Origin: Planctomycetaceae bacterium | Lineage (GTDB): Bacteria > Planctomycetota > Planctomycetia > Gemmatales > Gemmataceae | Direction: 5' to 3' | Length of the DNA stretch: 64,000 nt | Assembly: GCA_013823135.1 (NCBI GenBank) | Contig: PNLP01000005.1 | Span: 124,001 to 188,000, forward strand | Shown here: positions 37,185-44,886 of the stretch, in pieces | Numbering within the stretch: the first letter of the stretch is position 1 | Layout: each line of letters begins with the position of its first letter | The notes under the pieces: generated by a model | What the model was told of the DNA's origin: nothing | Database searches by the model: none | Seen by the model: the letters and a program-made list of their open reading frames with translations, nothing else | Position numbers and translations under genes: made by a program

Positions 37185-38273
37185 ATGCTGCGGGTGGTTC
37201 TGGCGATGAGTGGCGGGGTGGATAGCTCCGCGTCGGCCGTGTTGCTGAAGCGACAGGGCTACGACGTGGTTGGGCTGTTCATGCGCACGGGGGTTCACGA
37301 TCACGGCGACGCCCGCCCCGAGAACAAGAAAGGGTGCTGCTCCGCCATCGACGCTGGCGACGCCCGCCGCGTCGCGGATCGGCTCGACATCCCGTTCTAC
37401 GCGCTCGATTTCGAGGCCGAGTTCTCCAAGATCATCGACTATTTCGCCGACGAGTATGCCCGCGGTCGCACGCCCAACCCCTGTGTCGTGTGCAACACCT
37501 GGCTGAAGTTCGGCCAACTCTGGACATTCGCGAAACAACTCGGGGCCGAGTTCATCGCCACGGGCCACTACGCCCGCGTGCTCCACGGATCGAGTGGCGC
37601 GGAGTTGCACAAGGGCGTCGATCCCGAGAAAGATCAGAGCTACGTTCTCCACGGCATCAAGCGTGAAGTGCTGCCACACCTGCTGTTCCCCGTAGGCGGC
37701 TACGCCAAGGCCGAGATTCGCGAGATTGCCCGCGAGGCCGGTTTGCTGAGCGTGGCCGAGAAACCCGATAGCGTGGAGATCTGCTTCGTCCCCAGCGGGA
37801 ATCACACGGATGTCGTGCGGTCGCGGCGACCGGAAGTCATGACTGCGGGAACGATCGTCGAGAAGGACGGGAGTATCCTCGGCGAGCATGATGGCATTGA
37901 TCGCTTCACGATCGGTCAACGCAAGGGACTCGGCGTCGCGGCCGGGCGGAAGCGGTTCGTGCTGGAGATTCTGCCCGAGACGAACACGGTGGTGGTCGGC
38001 GATATCGAGGATTTGCTCGCGACCGGCCTGGAGGCGTCGCGGATGAACTGGCTGGTCGATGCACCCACCGAACCGCTCCGCTGCTCAGCGAAGATCCGAT
38101 ATCGCCACGCGGGTGTGCCCGCAACTGTGGTTGCGACTCCCGAAGGCGGCGCGGATGTTCAGTTCGATGAACCACAACCCGCGGTAACCCCGGGGCAAGC
38201 GATCACCTTGTACGATGGGTCGCGAGTTCTTGGCGGCGGTTGGATCGAAGCCGCGAGGCGAGAATGTCACTGA
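37185..38273 (+). CDS. mnmA: tRNA-specific 2-thiouridylase
   Basis: 362 residues, with GGAGGG before ATG. Adenylates and thiolates U34 of tRNA Glu/Gln/Lys. ATP loop VVLAMSGGVDSSASAVLL, catalytic first Cys NPCVVCNTWLKFGQLW, DQSYVLHGIKREVLPHLLFP, second Cys VEICFVPSGNHTDVVR, and the C-terminal beta barrel FTIGQRKGLGVAAGRKRFV. Complete. Confidence 0.96.
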   Translation: MLRVVLAMSGGVDSSASAVLLKRQGYDVVGLFMRTGVHDHGDARPENKKGCCSAIDAGDARRVADRLDIPFYALDFEAEFSKIIDYFADEYARGRTPNPCVVCNTWLKFGQLWTFAKQLGAEFIATGHYARVLHGSSGAELHKGVDPEKDQSYVLHGIKREVLPHLLFPVGGYAKAEIREIAREAGLLSVAEKPDSVEICFVPSGNHTDVVRSRRPEVMTAGTIVEKDGSILGEHDGIDRFTIGQRKGLGVAAGRKRFVLEILPETNTVVVGDIEDLLATGLEASRMNWLVDAPTEPLRCSAKIRYRHAGVPATVVATPEGGADVQFDEPQPAVTPGQAITLYDGSRVLGGGWIEAARRECH

Positions 38274-38345
38274 TCTGCGTTAACGAATCCCCTTCGCCCC
38301 TGTCGGAATGACATGGGGAGCCAACACTATCCTTTTCCCGTCATC

Positions 38346-38618
38346 TCACGAGGTGATGATTTCATTCGACACCGCCTCAAACCCCGCCCGGACAGAATCC
38401 CGCACTTCACTCCAGGCGGTCGTTTCGCCATTGAGTTGCCAGCCCGCACGCAGATCGGTTTCGACCTCCGCGAACGTCCACAGGTTGAACTGCGATTGCG
38501 ATCGCTTCCCGTGTCGAAATGCACGCCGAAGAACTTCGCAAAATGCGAATTCAGGATTCACGCCACCAACATCTTCCAGCGAGATGTCCTCGGGGCTGTC
38601 GTCTCGTGATGGATCCAT
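38346..38618 (-). CDS. Small hypothetical acidic protein
   Basis: 90 residues; GGAG lies about 9 nt before the ATG at 38618. Sequence NPEFAFCEVLRRAFRHGKRS then WTFAEVETDLRAGWQLNGET and WSEVRDSVRAGFEAVSNEI: a pattern of W-x-x-V/A-x-x-x-V/I-x-x-G seen in small stress-like proteins (tandem helix units of the cyanobacterial YciM/unknown type). No family named. Downstream of cdd by 153 nt on the same strand, perhaps the end of that transcript. Confidence 0.5.
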   Translation of the reverse strand: MDPSRDDSPEDISLEDVGGVNPEFAFCEVLRRAFRHGKRSQSQFNLWTFAEVETDLRAGWQLNGETTAWSEVRDSVRAGFEAVSNEIITS

Positions 38619-38771
38619 GAGAATGACTCCATTCGCAAGAAATGTCGTCTGATAATCTAGCTCAAATCTTGGGCGAGTTGCAACGTGTTCCGGTGTTCAT
38701 AAGCGACGGAACCTGATTCGCTATAGGAAGTTCGATCCGAAAAAATGGTCGATAATACCCGCGTTGAGGAT

Positions 38772-39176
38772 TCACACTCCGGGTTCGCGGAGTTGTTTCG
38801 CATCGAATCCGTGAGGCAAAAGCTCTCGCATGGTGAACCGTTCCACGGTCCCAGTCAAATTGGCGAGAATCACTTCTGCTTCCGGGGCGAACTCCCACAG
38901 GATCTGTCTGCACGCGCCACAGGGCGGGGTGGGTGTCGCGGTATCGGTCACAATCGCGACACGACGAAAACAGTGGAACCCCTGCAAGATGCCAGCGAAC
39001 ACAGCAACCCGCTCGGCGCACATCGTCAGGCCATAGCTGGCGCTCTCGACGTTACAACCCCGCACAACGGTGCCATCTTCGGCTTCGAGCGCCGCCCCGA
39101 CCTGGAATTTCGAGTACGGAGCAAATGCGCGAGTGCGAGCTTCCGTCGCGGCAACAATAAGCAGATCGGGGGTCAC
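38772..39176 (-). CDS. cdd: Cytidine deaminase
   Basis: 134 residues. Deaminates cytidine and deoxycytidine in pyrimidine salvage. Zinc site CNVESASYGLTMCAERVAVF (Cys plus catalytic Glu) and TPPCGACRQILWEFAP. N-terminal APYSKFQVGAALEAEDG substrate loop. Start overlaps the deoA stop (ATGA), so both are translated from one message. Confidence 0.96.
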   Translation of the reverse strand: MTPDLLIVAATEARTRAFAPYSKFQVGAALEAEDGTVVRGCNVESASYGLTMCAERVAVFAGILQGFHCFRRVAIVTDTATPTPPCGACRQILWEFAPEAEVILANLTGTVERFTMRELLPHGFDAKQLREPGV

Positions 39177-40480
39177 GCGAGTTCCTCCATCAAGATGGGC
39201 TCGATAACGGGGGGCGTGTCCGCGAGGGTGAACGACTCTTCGAGCAAGGGTAACGCCGCCATCATCTTCGCACTCGAGCGGTAATGCACTTCGTAAATCG
39301 TGTCTCCCGCCCGCACCTTCTCACCCGGCTTTGCTCGACAGATGATCCCCACCGCGTGATCGACTCCATCCTCGGCTCGTTCGCGGCCGCCGCCCAGGAC
39401 CATCGACGCGACTCCAATTGCACCGGCAACCATTTCCGAGACGAACCCCGATCGCGGCGCGACGACCAGCATGGTTCGGTGCGTGGTGGGCAATCGTGAG
39501 TAGTCATCGAGTGTATGGGGGTCGCCACCTTGTTCCTCGACGCAACGGCGAAAGACCTCCAGACCCGCCCCACTGTAAAGGGCGGTCTGCACTTTCCGGG
39601 TCGCTTCGTCGTCGTCCTCCGCCAACCCTGCCAACTTCACCATCTGGGCCGCGAGTAGTACCGATAACTCCGTGAGGTCACGCGGGCCATTCCCCTTCAA
39701 TGTCTCGATGGATTCGATCACCTCCAAGGTATTCCCGACGTATCGGCCAAGTGGAACGTCCATGGCCGTGAGCATTGCGACCGTCTTCAGCCCGTTCGCA
39801 GTGCCGACCCGCACGAGAGATTCTGCAAGTTGGCGGGCCGAACTGCGAGTCTTCATGAACGCCCCGTGCCCACACTTCACATCCATGACCAGGCCGTTGA
39901 TCCCCTCCGCGATTTTCTTGCTGAGGATCGACGCCGTGATGAGCGGAATGCTCTCGACCGTGCTCGTAACATCTCGCATCGCGTAGAGCGTTTTGTCGGC
40001 CGGAGCAACGTCCGAGGTCTGCCCGATCATACCGATGCCGACGTTCCGGAGCGCCGAGCGAAATTCCGCTTCCGAGAGCCCGACGCGAAAGCCGGGGATC
40101 GATTCGAGCTTGTCCAGTGTCCCGCCGCTGTGCCCGAGTCCGCGACCGGACATCATCGGCACGATAACCCCACACGCGGCTGCGAGCGGGCCAAGGATGA
40201 GGGACGTTTTGTCACCGACGCCGCCGGTGCTGTGCTTGTCGACCTTCGGTCCGGGGATGTCGGAGAGGTCGAGCACTTTTCCGGAATCGGCCATGGCTCG
40301 CGTGAGGTGGGCGGTTTCGCCGGGCGACATTCCGCGGAGGAACACCGCCATGAGCAACGCGGAGAGTTGGTAGGGTGCCCAGGCAGCGCCGGTCGTGGCT
40401 CCGCGAACGAACGAGTCGATTTCGGCTGCGGTGAGTTCGCCGCCGTCGCGTTTCGTCCGGATGATGTCCGCCGCCCGCAT
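39173..40480 (-). CDS. deoA: Pyrimidine-nucleoside / thymidine phosphorylase
   Basis: 435 residues. Phosphorolysis of thymidine or uridine. Signatures: IIRTKRDGGELTAAEIDSFV, DKHSTGGVGDKTSLIL (phosphate and base site), MMSGRGLGHSGGTLDKLESI, DVKCGHGAFMKTRSSARQLA. Family fits both thymidine- and pyrimidine-nucleoside-specific enzymes; lysine/serine details do not decide between them by eye. Coupled to cdd. Confidence 0.94.
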   Translation of the reverse strand: MRAADIIRTKRDGGELTAAEIDSFVRGATTGAAWAPYQLSALLMAVFLRGMSPGETAHLTRAMADSGKVLDLSDIPGPKVDKHSTGGVGDKTSLILGPLAAACGVIVPMMSGRGLGHSGGTLDKLESIPGFRVGLSEAEFRSALRNVGIGMIGQTSDVAPADKTLYAMRDVTSTVESIPLITASILSKKIAEGINGLVMDVKCGHGAFMKTRSSARQLAESLVRVGTANGLKTVAMLTAMDVPLGRYVGNTLEVIESIETLKGNGPRDLTELSVLLAAQMVKLAGLAEDDDEATRKVQTALYSGAGLEVFRRCVEEQGGDPHTLDDYSRLPTTHRTMLVVAPRSGFVSEMVAGAIGVASMVLGGGRERAEDGVDHAVGIICRAKPGEKVRAGDTIYEVHYRSSAKMMAALPLLEESFTLADTPPVIEPILMEELA

Positions 40481-40908
40481 AATGCGTCTCGTGGTTGGCG
40501 CGTGAAAATGAATCTGCGTTGACTGCCCAGCAAAGCCCCAATCACGAACGGGATCCTACAGGGACACTTTATCGAGTTCGCCATGGCAGCCACCGGTTTT
40601 GGCCACCCCATCCGAACGGAATGGCTGGGTCGTTTTGAGCCGTGGCAACGAATGGTCGGGGATGTCTTCGAGGAGGCTTACGTGCGGAATCCACGGGAAC
40701 TGGGGATAGGGCTTGCTGGGTTTGCCAGAGGCACTAAGATATTTTTCGGGTAGGGGTGAACTGTTTCAGAAGAACCGGTGTCACTCAATTGGTCGTGGCG
40801 GCGACGCCGTAACCATAACCCTGTGTTACTGCGTGTGAGAGATGGTCTTGGGGGCAGAGAACTTCGGCCCCACAAATGCCGTGACTCCAAACAGTTAACA
40901 CCAAATTT
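40481..40908. other. Intergenic region before tRNA-Thr
   Basis: 428 bp between the deoA start and tRNA-Thr. No convincing coding frame; a 70-codon frame at 40678-40890 has no gene-like features. Probably holds promoters for deoA (leftward) and the tRNA (rightward). Confidence 0.4.
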
Positions 40909-40980
40909 GCCGCCTTAGCACAGTGGTAGTGCACCGCTTTCGTAAAGCGGGGGTCGTGAGTTCAAATCTCACAGGCGGCT
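40909..40980 (+). tRNA. tRNA-Thr (anticodon CGU)
   Basis: 72-nt cloverleaf: acceptor GCCGCCT/AGGCGGC, anticodon stem CCGCT/AGCGG with loop TTCGTAA (anticodon CGT), T arm GTGAGTTCAAATCTCAC. Discriminator T; CCA not encoded. Confidence 0.96.
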
Positions 40981-40985
40981 CTCCC

Positions 40986-41019
40986 GAAGCCTCGCAAGAA
41001 CCAAGACTTGCGAGGCTTC
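40986..41019 (+). terminator. Hairpin directly after tRNA-Thr
   Basis: GAAGCCTCGCAAG (40986-40998) pairs perfectly with CTTGCGAGGCTTC (41007-41019), a 13-bp stem and 8-nt loop, followed by T-containing sequence. Likely intrinsic terminator. The following 41020-41324 holds no gene and probably the promoter of the propeller gene. Confidence 0.8.
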
Positions 41020-41324
41020 TGTCATTTCGCCAGATATCTGACTAACCCCATCCGCCACCTTGACCCACCTTAAGTGATAAAGCGAACTCAAATTGCGATG
41101 TCGAGCGAGGAAACACCGGGTGTTGTGTTCATTTTGTGGACGCCACCGTAGGTCGCGTTGATCCGCCCGCCGAATCCAGGCTTGCCGCTGTTCTTGCCCG
41201 CGGGGTGCGGATCGGTACCCCGGCTCATCCGCCAGGAATGTGTTCGTTGCTCGGGGCGTTAGTTTCGAGTAACGTGTTCGTCATTCACCTCTCTGCGTCC
41301 CGTCTCGCAGTTCCGGAGTCGAAA

Positions 41325-42569
41325 ATGAATTGGTACCTCAAGGCCGTCGCCGCGGTGGTCCTCGCGGTCGGCAGTGTCGCCGCCGACGAGAAGCCTGCAG
41401 CCGTTCCGCCCGTTCCCGGGGCACCCAAAAACCCGGCAGAGAAACTCGAGACCACCCACAAAGTGGTGGCCTCGGTCGCCGTGAAGGGCGAAAAGGGGAT
41501 GACCCTTCAAACCCTTTGCCTCGACACCCAAGGTCGAGTCATTGGGTTGGTCGCACCCCCCAAGCCGTTCGGGGCGCCCACCAAGGGGGCGACGGCCGAG
41601 ATCCACGTCTTCGACGCGGACGGCAAGCCCGTCAAGAACTGGAAAGTCGCCTTCCACGCTACGGCAGTGAACTCCGGCCCGGACGGCACCATCTACGTGG
41701 CCGGCGACAGCAAACTCGCACGGTTCGATAAGGATGGCAAGTTGGTCGGCGAAGTCGTGGAGTTGCCCCACCTGGCTGCCGCGCTCAAGGACCAGGACGG
41801 ACTCAAGAAGAAGGCCGAGGCCCAACTCAAGCAAGAAAAAGACCAGATGGCCGCGGTCTACGCGAACGCCCGCAAGCAGATTACCGAGCAACTCAAGGCG
41901 ATCGAAGACAAGCAGCCCGAGGATCGCACCAAGACCGAGGTCCGGCAGATTGAGCAGTTCAAGAACCTGCTGAAGAACTATGAGAAAATCGAAGGCGATC
42001 TGAAGAATCGAACCATCGAGCAGGTTCTGGAGCAGATGACGGGTCGGATGCGGATTGCGAACGGGATTTCAGTGTCGGAGAAGGACGTGTTCGTGGCCAG
42101 CGGCGACGTCGGCTACGGGTACGCGGTCTGGCGCTGCGGGACCGATCTCAAGGACGCCAAGCAGGTTCTTTCCGGCATCGGCGGTTGCTGTGGCCAGATG
42201 GATATTCAGTGCCATGGCCCCGACGTGCTCGTGGCCGAAAACACCAAGCACCAGTTCACTCGCTACGATCGCGACGGCAAAAAGATGGGGTCGTTCGGAA
42301 AGCGTGGCCTGGACACGGACCCGAAGTGCTTTGGCGGTTGTTGCAACCCGATGAACATCCGCGCGAACGGCGTCGGCGACATTTACACGGCCGAGAGTGA
42401 AGGGATCATCAAGCGGTTCAGCCCGTCGGGTGAGTACCTGGAAACCGCGGGCGTGGTGAAACTGTCGGGCGGTTGCAAGAACGTGGCAGTCGCGGTGTCG
42501 GCCGATGCAAAGAAGTTGTACTTCTGCGACCTGCCGGGTTCCAAGTTTCACGTCCTCGAGAAGAAGTGA
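41325..42569 (+). CDS. Secreted NHL-type beta-propeller with coiled-coil insert and cysteine pairs
   Basis: 414 residues from the ATG at 41325; upstream frame is open but the signal peptide MNWYLKAVAAVVLAVGSVAA fixes this start. Residues about 30-145 form propeller-like strands (LQTLCLDTQGRVIGLV, GPDGTIYVAGDSKLARFDKD). Residues about 155-235 are a charged helix (KKKAEAQLKQEKDQMAAVYA and onward), probably a coiled coil. Propeller strands resume with GGCCGQMDIQ and GGCCNPMNIRANG and end in YFCDLPGSKFHVLEKK. The paired Cys suggest metal or disulfide sites. No known family named. Followed by a hairpin and two further exported-protein frames. Confidence 0.75.
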   Translation: MNWYLKAVAAVVLAVGSVAADEKPAAVPPVPGAPKNPAEKLETTHKVVASVAVKGEKGMTLQTLCLDTQGRVIGLVAPPKPFGAPTKGATAEIHVFDADGKPVKNWKVAFHATAVNSGPDGTIYVAGDSKLARFDKDGKLVGEVVELPHLAAALKDQDGLKKKAEAQLKQEKDQMAAVYANARKQITEQLKAIEDKQPEDRTKTEVRQIEQFKNLLKNYEKIEGDLKNRTIEQVLEQMTGRMRIANGISVSEKDVFVASGDVGYGYAVWRCGTDLKDAKQVLSGIGGCCGQMDIQCHGPDVLVAENTKHQFTRYDRDGKKMGSFGKRGLDTDPKCFGGCCNPMNIRANGVGDIYTAESEGIIKRFSPSGEYLETAGVVKLSGGCKNVAVAVSADAKKLYFCDLPGSKFHVLEKK

Positions 42570-42602
42570 TCCGATCTCTTCTGTTGGTTCGTGATTCAAG
42601 TC

Positions 42603-42633
42603 GAACGCCGGAAGTCACGAGCTTCCGGCGTTC
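42603..42633 (+). terminator. Hairpin between propeller and binding-protein genes
   Basis: GAACGCCGGAAG (42603-42614) pairs perfectly with CTTCCGGCGTTC (42622-42633), a 12-bp stem and 7-nt loop. No strong T tract follows, so it may only attenuate transcription into the next gene. Confidence 0.65.
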
Positions 42634-42702
42634 CCCGAAGCAAAAACTGACGATCAAGAACTTCCTCACATCAACCTTCCGATTTCCACTGAAGAGATCC
42701 CT

Positions 42703-43581
42703 ATGTCCTCGAACCTGAATCGTCGCGAGGCGTTGGCTGCGGGCCTGGCTCTCCCACTTTTGCCTGCCATTACCGTTGCGGCAGAGAAGCCTGTTGCCGC
42801 GGTCCCGAATGCCTTGACCGTGGTCGTGATGGACCCGCTCGCCGCCCCGCTTTCCTGCCCGTGCGTGAAGGGCTACGCACAGCGAGATTACGATAAACTT
42901 GGGAAGCACCTCGAAAGCAAACTTGGCCGCCCGGTCGCGGTCCATTACGCAGAAACCCTCGCCGGAGCACTCACCAAGAAGACCAACGGCAAAGCCGATC
43001 TGATCATCGGGAAGGACTCAGTTGTGCGTGCCGAGGCCGGTGCCAACAAGCTGACCGTGACCCACCTGGCCGCACTCACAGGCAAGGATGGAAAGACCAC
43101 CCAGACCGGGTTGATCTGCGTCGCTGCGGCCGATAAGGCCATCACGCCCGCTGATCTGAAGGGCTACACAATTTACTTTGGCATTGCCGATGCCGAGGAG
43201 AAACACGGGGCGGCAATCAAAACGCTCAAGGAGTTGGGTGTCGACGTTCCCGCCAAGCCCGAGACGTGCCCGGCCTGCACCGACGGGGCCACGAAAGTGA
43301 TTGACTCGTCGAAGAACGGGGACAAGGTCGCCACGGTCATCTCGAGCTATGCACAACCACTTCTCGAAGGGTGCGGAACGATCAAGAAGGGCGACCTCCG
43401 GATGGTCGGCGAAACCGATCCCGTGCCGTTCGTCGCGGCGTTTGCCACCGGCAACCTGTCCGTGGGTGAGCAGACAGCGATCAAGGCGGCCTTGCTCGCG
43501 GTCGGGTCGAGCAAGGATCTGTGTGCGGCCCTGGAGACTAAGGCCGGGTTTGTCGAAGCCGAGCCGGCAAAAAAAAAGTAA
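42703..43581 (+). CDS. PhnD-like periplasmic binding protein (zero-frame product)
   Basis: 292 residues. Twin-arginine-like or Sec signal (NRREALAAGLALPLLPAITV). The body looks like the PhnD/SsuA/transferrin-type substrate-binding fold: SCPCVKGYAQRDYDKLGKHL, ADLIIGKDSVVRAE, PADLKGYTIYFGIADAEEKH, GDKVATVISSYAQPLLEGCG and VPFVAAFATGNLS. Cysteines occur as CPC near the N-terminus and CPAC mid-protein, so a metal or redox ligand is possible. No ABC permease or ATPase is adjacent, so it is probably not a classical transporter partner. It ends in A-rich codons AAA AAA AAG TAA inside a nine-A run, where the next frame begins. Confidence 0.75.
   Translation: MSSNLNRREALAAGLALPLLPAITVAAEKPVAAVPNALTVVVMDPLAAPLSCPCVKGYAQRDYDKLGKHLESKLGRPVAVHYAETLAGALTKKTNGKADLIIGKDSVVRAEAGANKLTVTHLAALTGKDGKTTQTGLICVAAADKAITPADLKGYTIYFGIADAEEKHGAAIKTLKELGVDVPAKPETCPACTDGATKVIDSSKNGDKVATVISSYAQPLLEGCGTIKKGDLRMVGETDPVPFVAAFATGNLSVGEQTAIKAALLAVGSSKDLCAALETKAGFVEAEPAKKK
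43569..43578 (+). other. A9-G slippery site joining two frames
   Basis: Nine A followed by G. In the frame of the binding protein it reads GCA AAA AAA AAG then TAA, so the heptamer A-AAA-AAG has the layout used for -1 frameshifting in dnaX. A -1 slip moves ribosomes (or an altered transcript length moves the message) into the PQQ-propeller frame. Confidence 0.6.
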
Positions 43582-44750
43582 CCGGCAACCCTGATTGGTT
43601 TCAATGGCGGGGGCGAAACCGTGACGGTCGCCTCGACTGGCTGCCCGCGAAACTCCCAGCCAAGCTCGAACCAGTCTGGACCGTGAACCTGACCGCCCCC
43701 GGTCTCGGGGGCGTCGCCGCGACCGCCGAACACGTCCTGGTCTCCGACCGCGAGTTGAACGACACGGTCGATGTCTTCCGTTGCCTGAGTGCCAGCGATG
43801 GGAAGGAACTCTGGTCGCGTCGCACGCCAGCCGTGGGGAACCTCGATTACGGCAACTCACCTCGCGCCACGCCGCTGATTCACGAAGGCAACGTGTTCCT
43901 GCTCGGGGCGTTCGGCGACCTCGCGTGCGTTGACCTCCTGACCGGGAAGGCACGCTGGGCGCTCAACGTGCGGGACGAGTTCGACGCCACCGACGAGCGG
44001 AAGTGGGGCGTGTGCGATTCCCCGTTAATCGCGAACGGAAACTTGATCGTTGCACCCGGTGCGAAGGACGCCTCCCTTGTCGCGCTGAATCCGAAGACGG
44101 CCAAAGTAATCTGGAAGACACCCGGAAAGCCGGCGGGCTACGGTTCGTTCATCGCCGCACAATTCGGGGGCGTCCACCAGATCATCGGCCACGACTCCGA
44201 GACCCTGGGTGGGTGGGACGCGAAGACGGGGAAGCGGCTCTGGACCGTGACGCCCGAGCGTCGGGGCGACTTCAACGTCCCCACGCCGATTCTCGTGGGC
44301 GACAAACTGTTGGTCACCACAGAGAACAACGGCACCCGGTTGTTCGCGTTCAATGCTGAAGGGGTGATCGACCCTAAGCCGGTTGCGGTCAACAAACGCC
44401 TTGCCCCGGACACGCACACACCCGTGCTCGCGGGAGACCGACTGTTTGGCGTATGGAATCGACTCTTCTGCCTCAACGTGAAGGACGGCTTGAAGGCGAC
44501 CTACGATCAGGAAGGCCAGGCGTATTCGGGGTACTGTGCGGCCGTCGCGACCGAAGATCGGGTGATGGTGGTGAGCAAGACCGGCGAGTTGATCCTGTTG
44601 GACGCGAAGGCGAGTGATTACACAGAACTCGGCCGATTAGCGGCTCTCGGCAAGGATGAGAAGGGGGTGTACGCCCACCCGGCGTTTGTCGGTACCCGCG
44701 TATACCTCCGCGGCAGTTCCTCGCTCGTGTGCTTTGATCTCGGCACTTGA
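43578..44750 (+). CDS. PQQ-type beta-propeller frame lacking its own start codon
   Basis: About 390 codons open from the A run to the stop at 44750. The N-terminal motif NPDWFQWRGRNRDGRLDWLP is the start signature of many planctomycete PQQ-like proteins, yet no ATG, GTG or TTG occurs in this frame before it; the first candidate is a GTG at 43683, inside the domain (VNLTAPGLGGVAATAEHVLV). Propeller strands repeat as SASDGKELWSRR, LLTGKARWALNV, NPKTAKVIWKTPG and DAKTGKRLWTVTP. No signal peptide of its own. It is best explained as the C-terminal part of a fusion with the binding protein by -1 slippage at the A run; a one-base sequence difference could do the same. Confidence 0.65.
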   Translation, partial: VTGNPDWFQWRGRNRDGRLDWLPAKLPAKLEPVWTVNLTAPGLGGVAATAEHVLVSDRELNDTVDVFRCLSASDGKELWSRRTPAVGNLDYGNSPRATPLIHEGNVFLLGAFGDLACVDLLTGKARWALNVRDEFDATDERKWGVCDSPLIANGNLIVAPGAKDASLVALNPKTAKVIWKTPGKPAGYGSFIAAQFGGVHQIIGHDSETLGGWDAKTGKRLWTVTPERRGDFNVPTPILVGDKLLVTTENNGTRLFAFNAEGVIDPKPVAVNKRLAPDTHTPVLAGDRLFGVWNRLFCLNVKDGLKATYDQEGQAYSGYCAAVATEDRVMVVSKTGELILLDAKASDYTELGRLAALGKDEKGVYAHPAFVGTRVYLRGSSSLVCFDLGT

Positions 44751-44886
44751 GGCGAGCAACCCAGTGCCAGGACGGAGTGCCTTACGGGCCGACGCTAACG
44801 TCGGCCGACCTGCTCGCGTTCTTGAGTTTCAACCCTGCCTGACATTAGCCCTCTGCACGCAACCGACACCCCTACGGTTGCCCGCG

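Noticed and set aside
40678..40890. 70-codon minus-strand frame between deoA and tRNA-Thr
   Set aside because: No ribosome binding site, no family resemblance, and composition like non-coding DNA.
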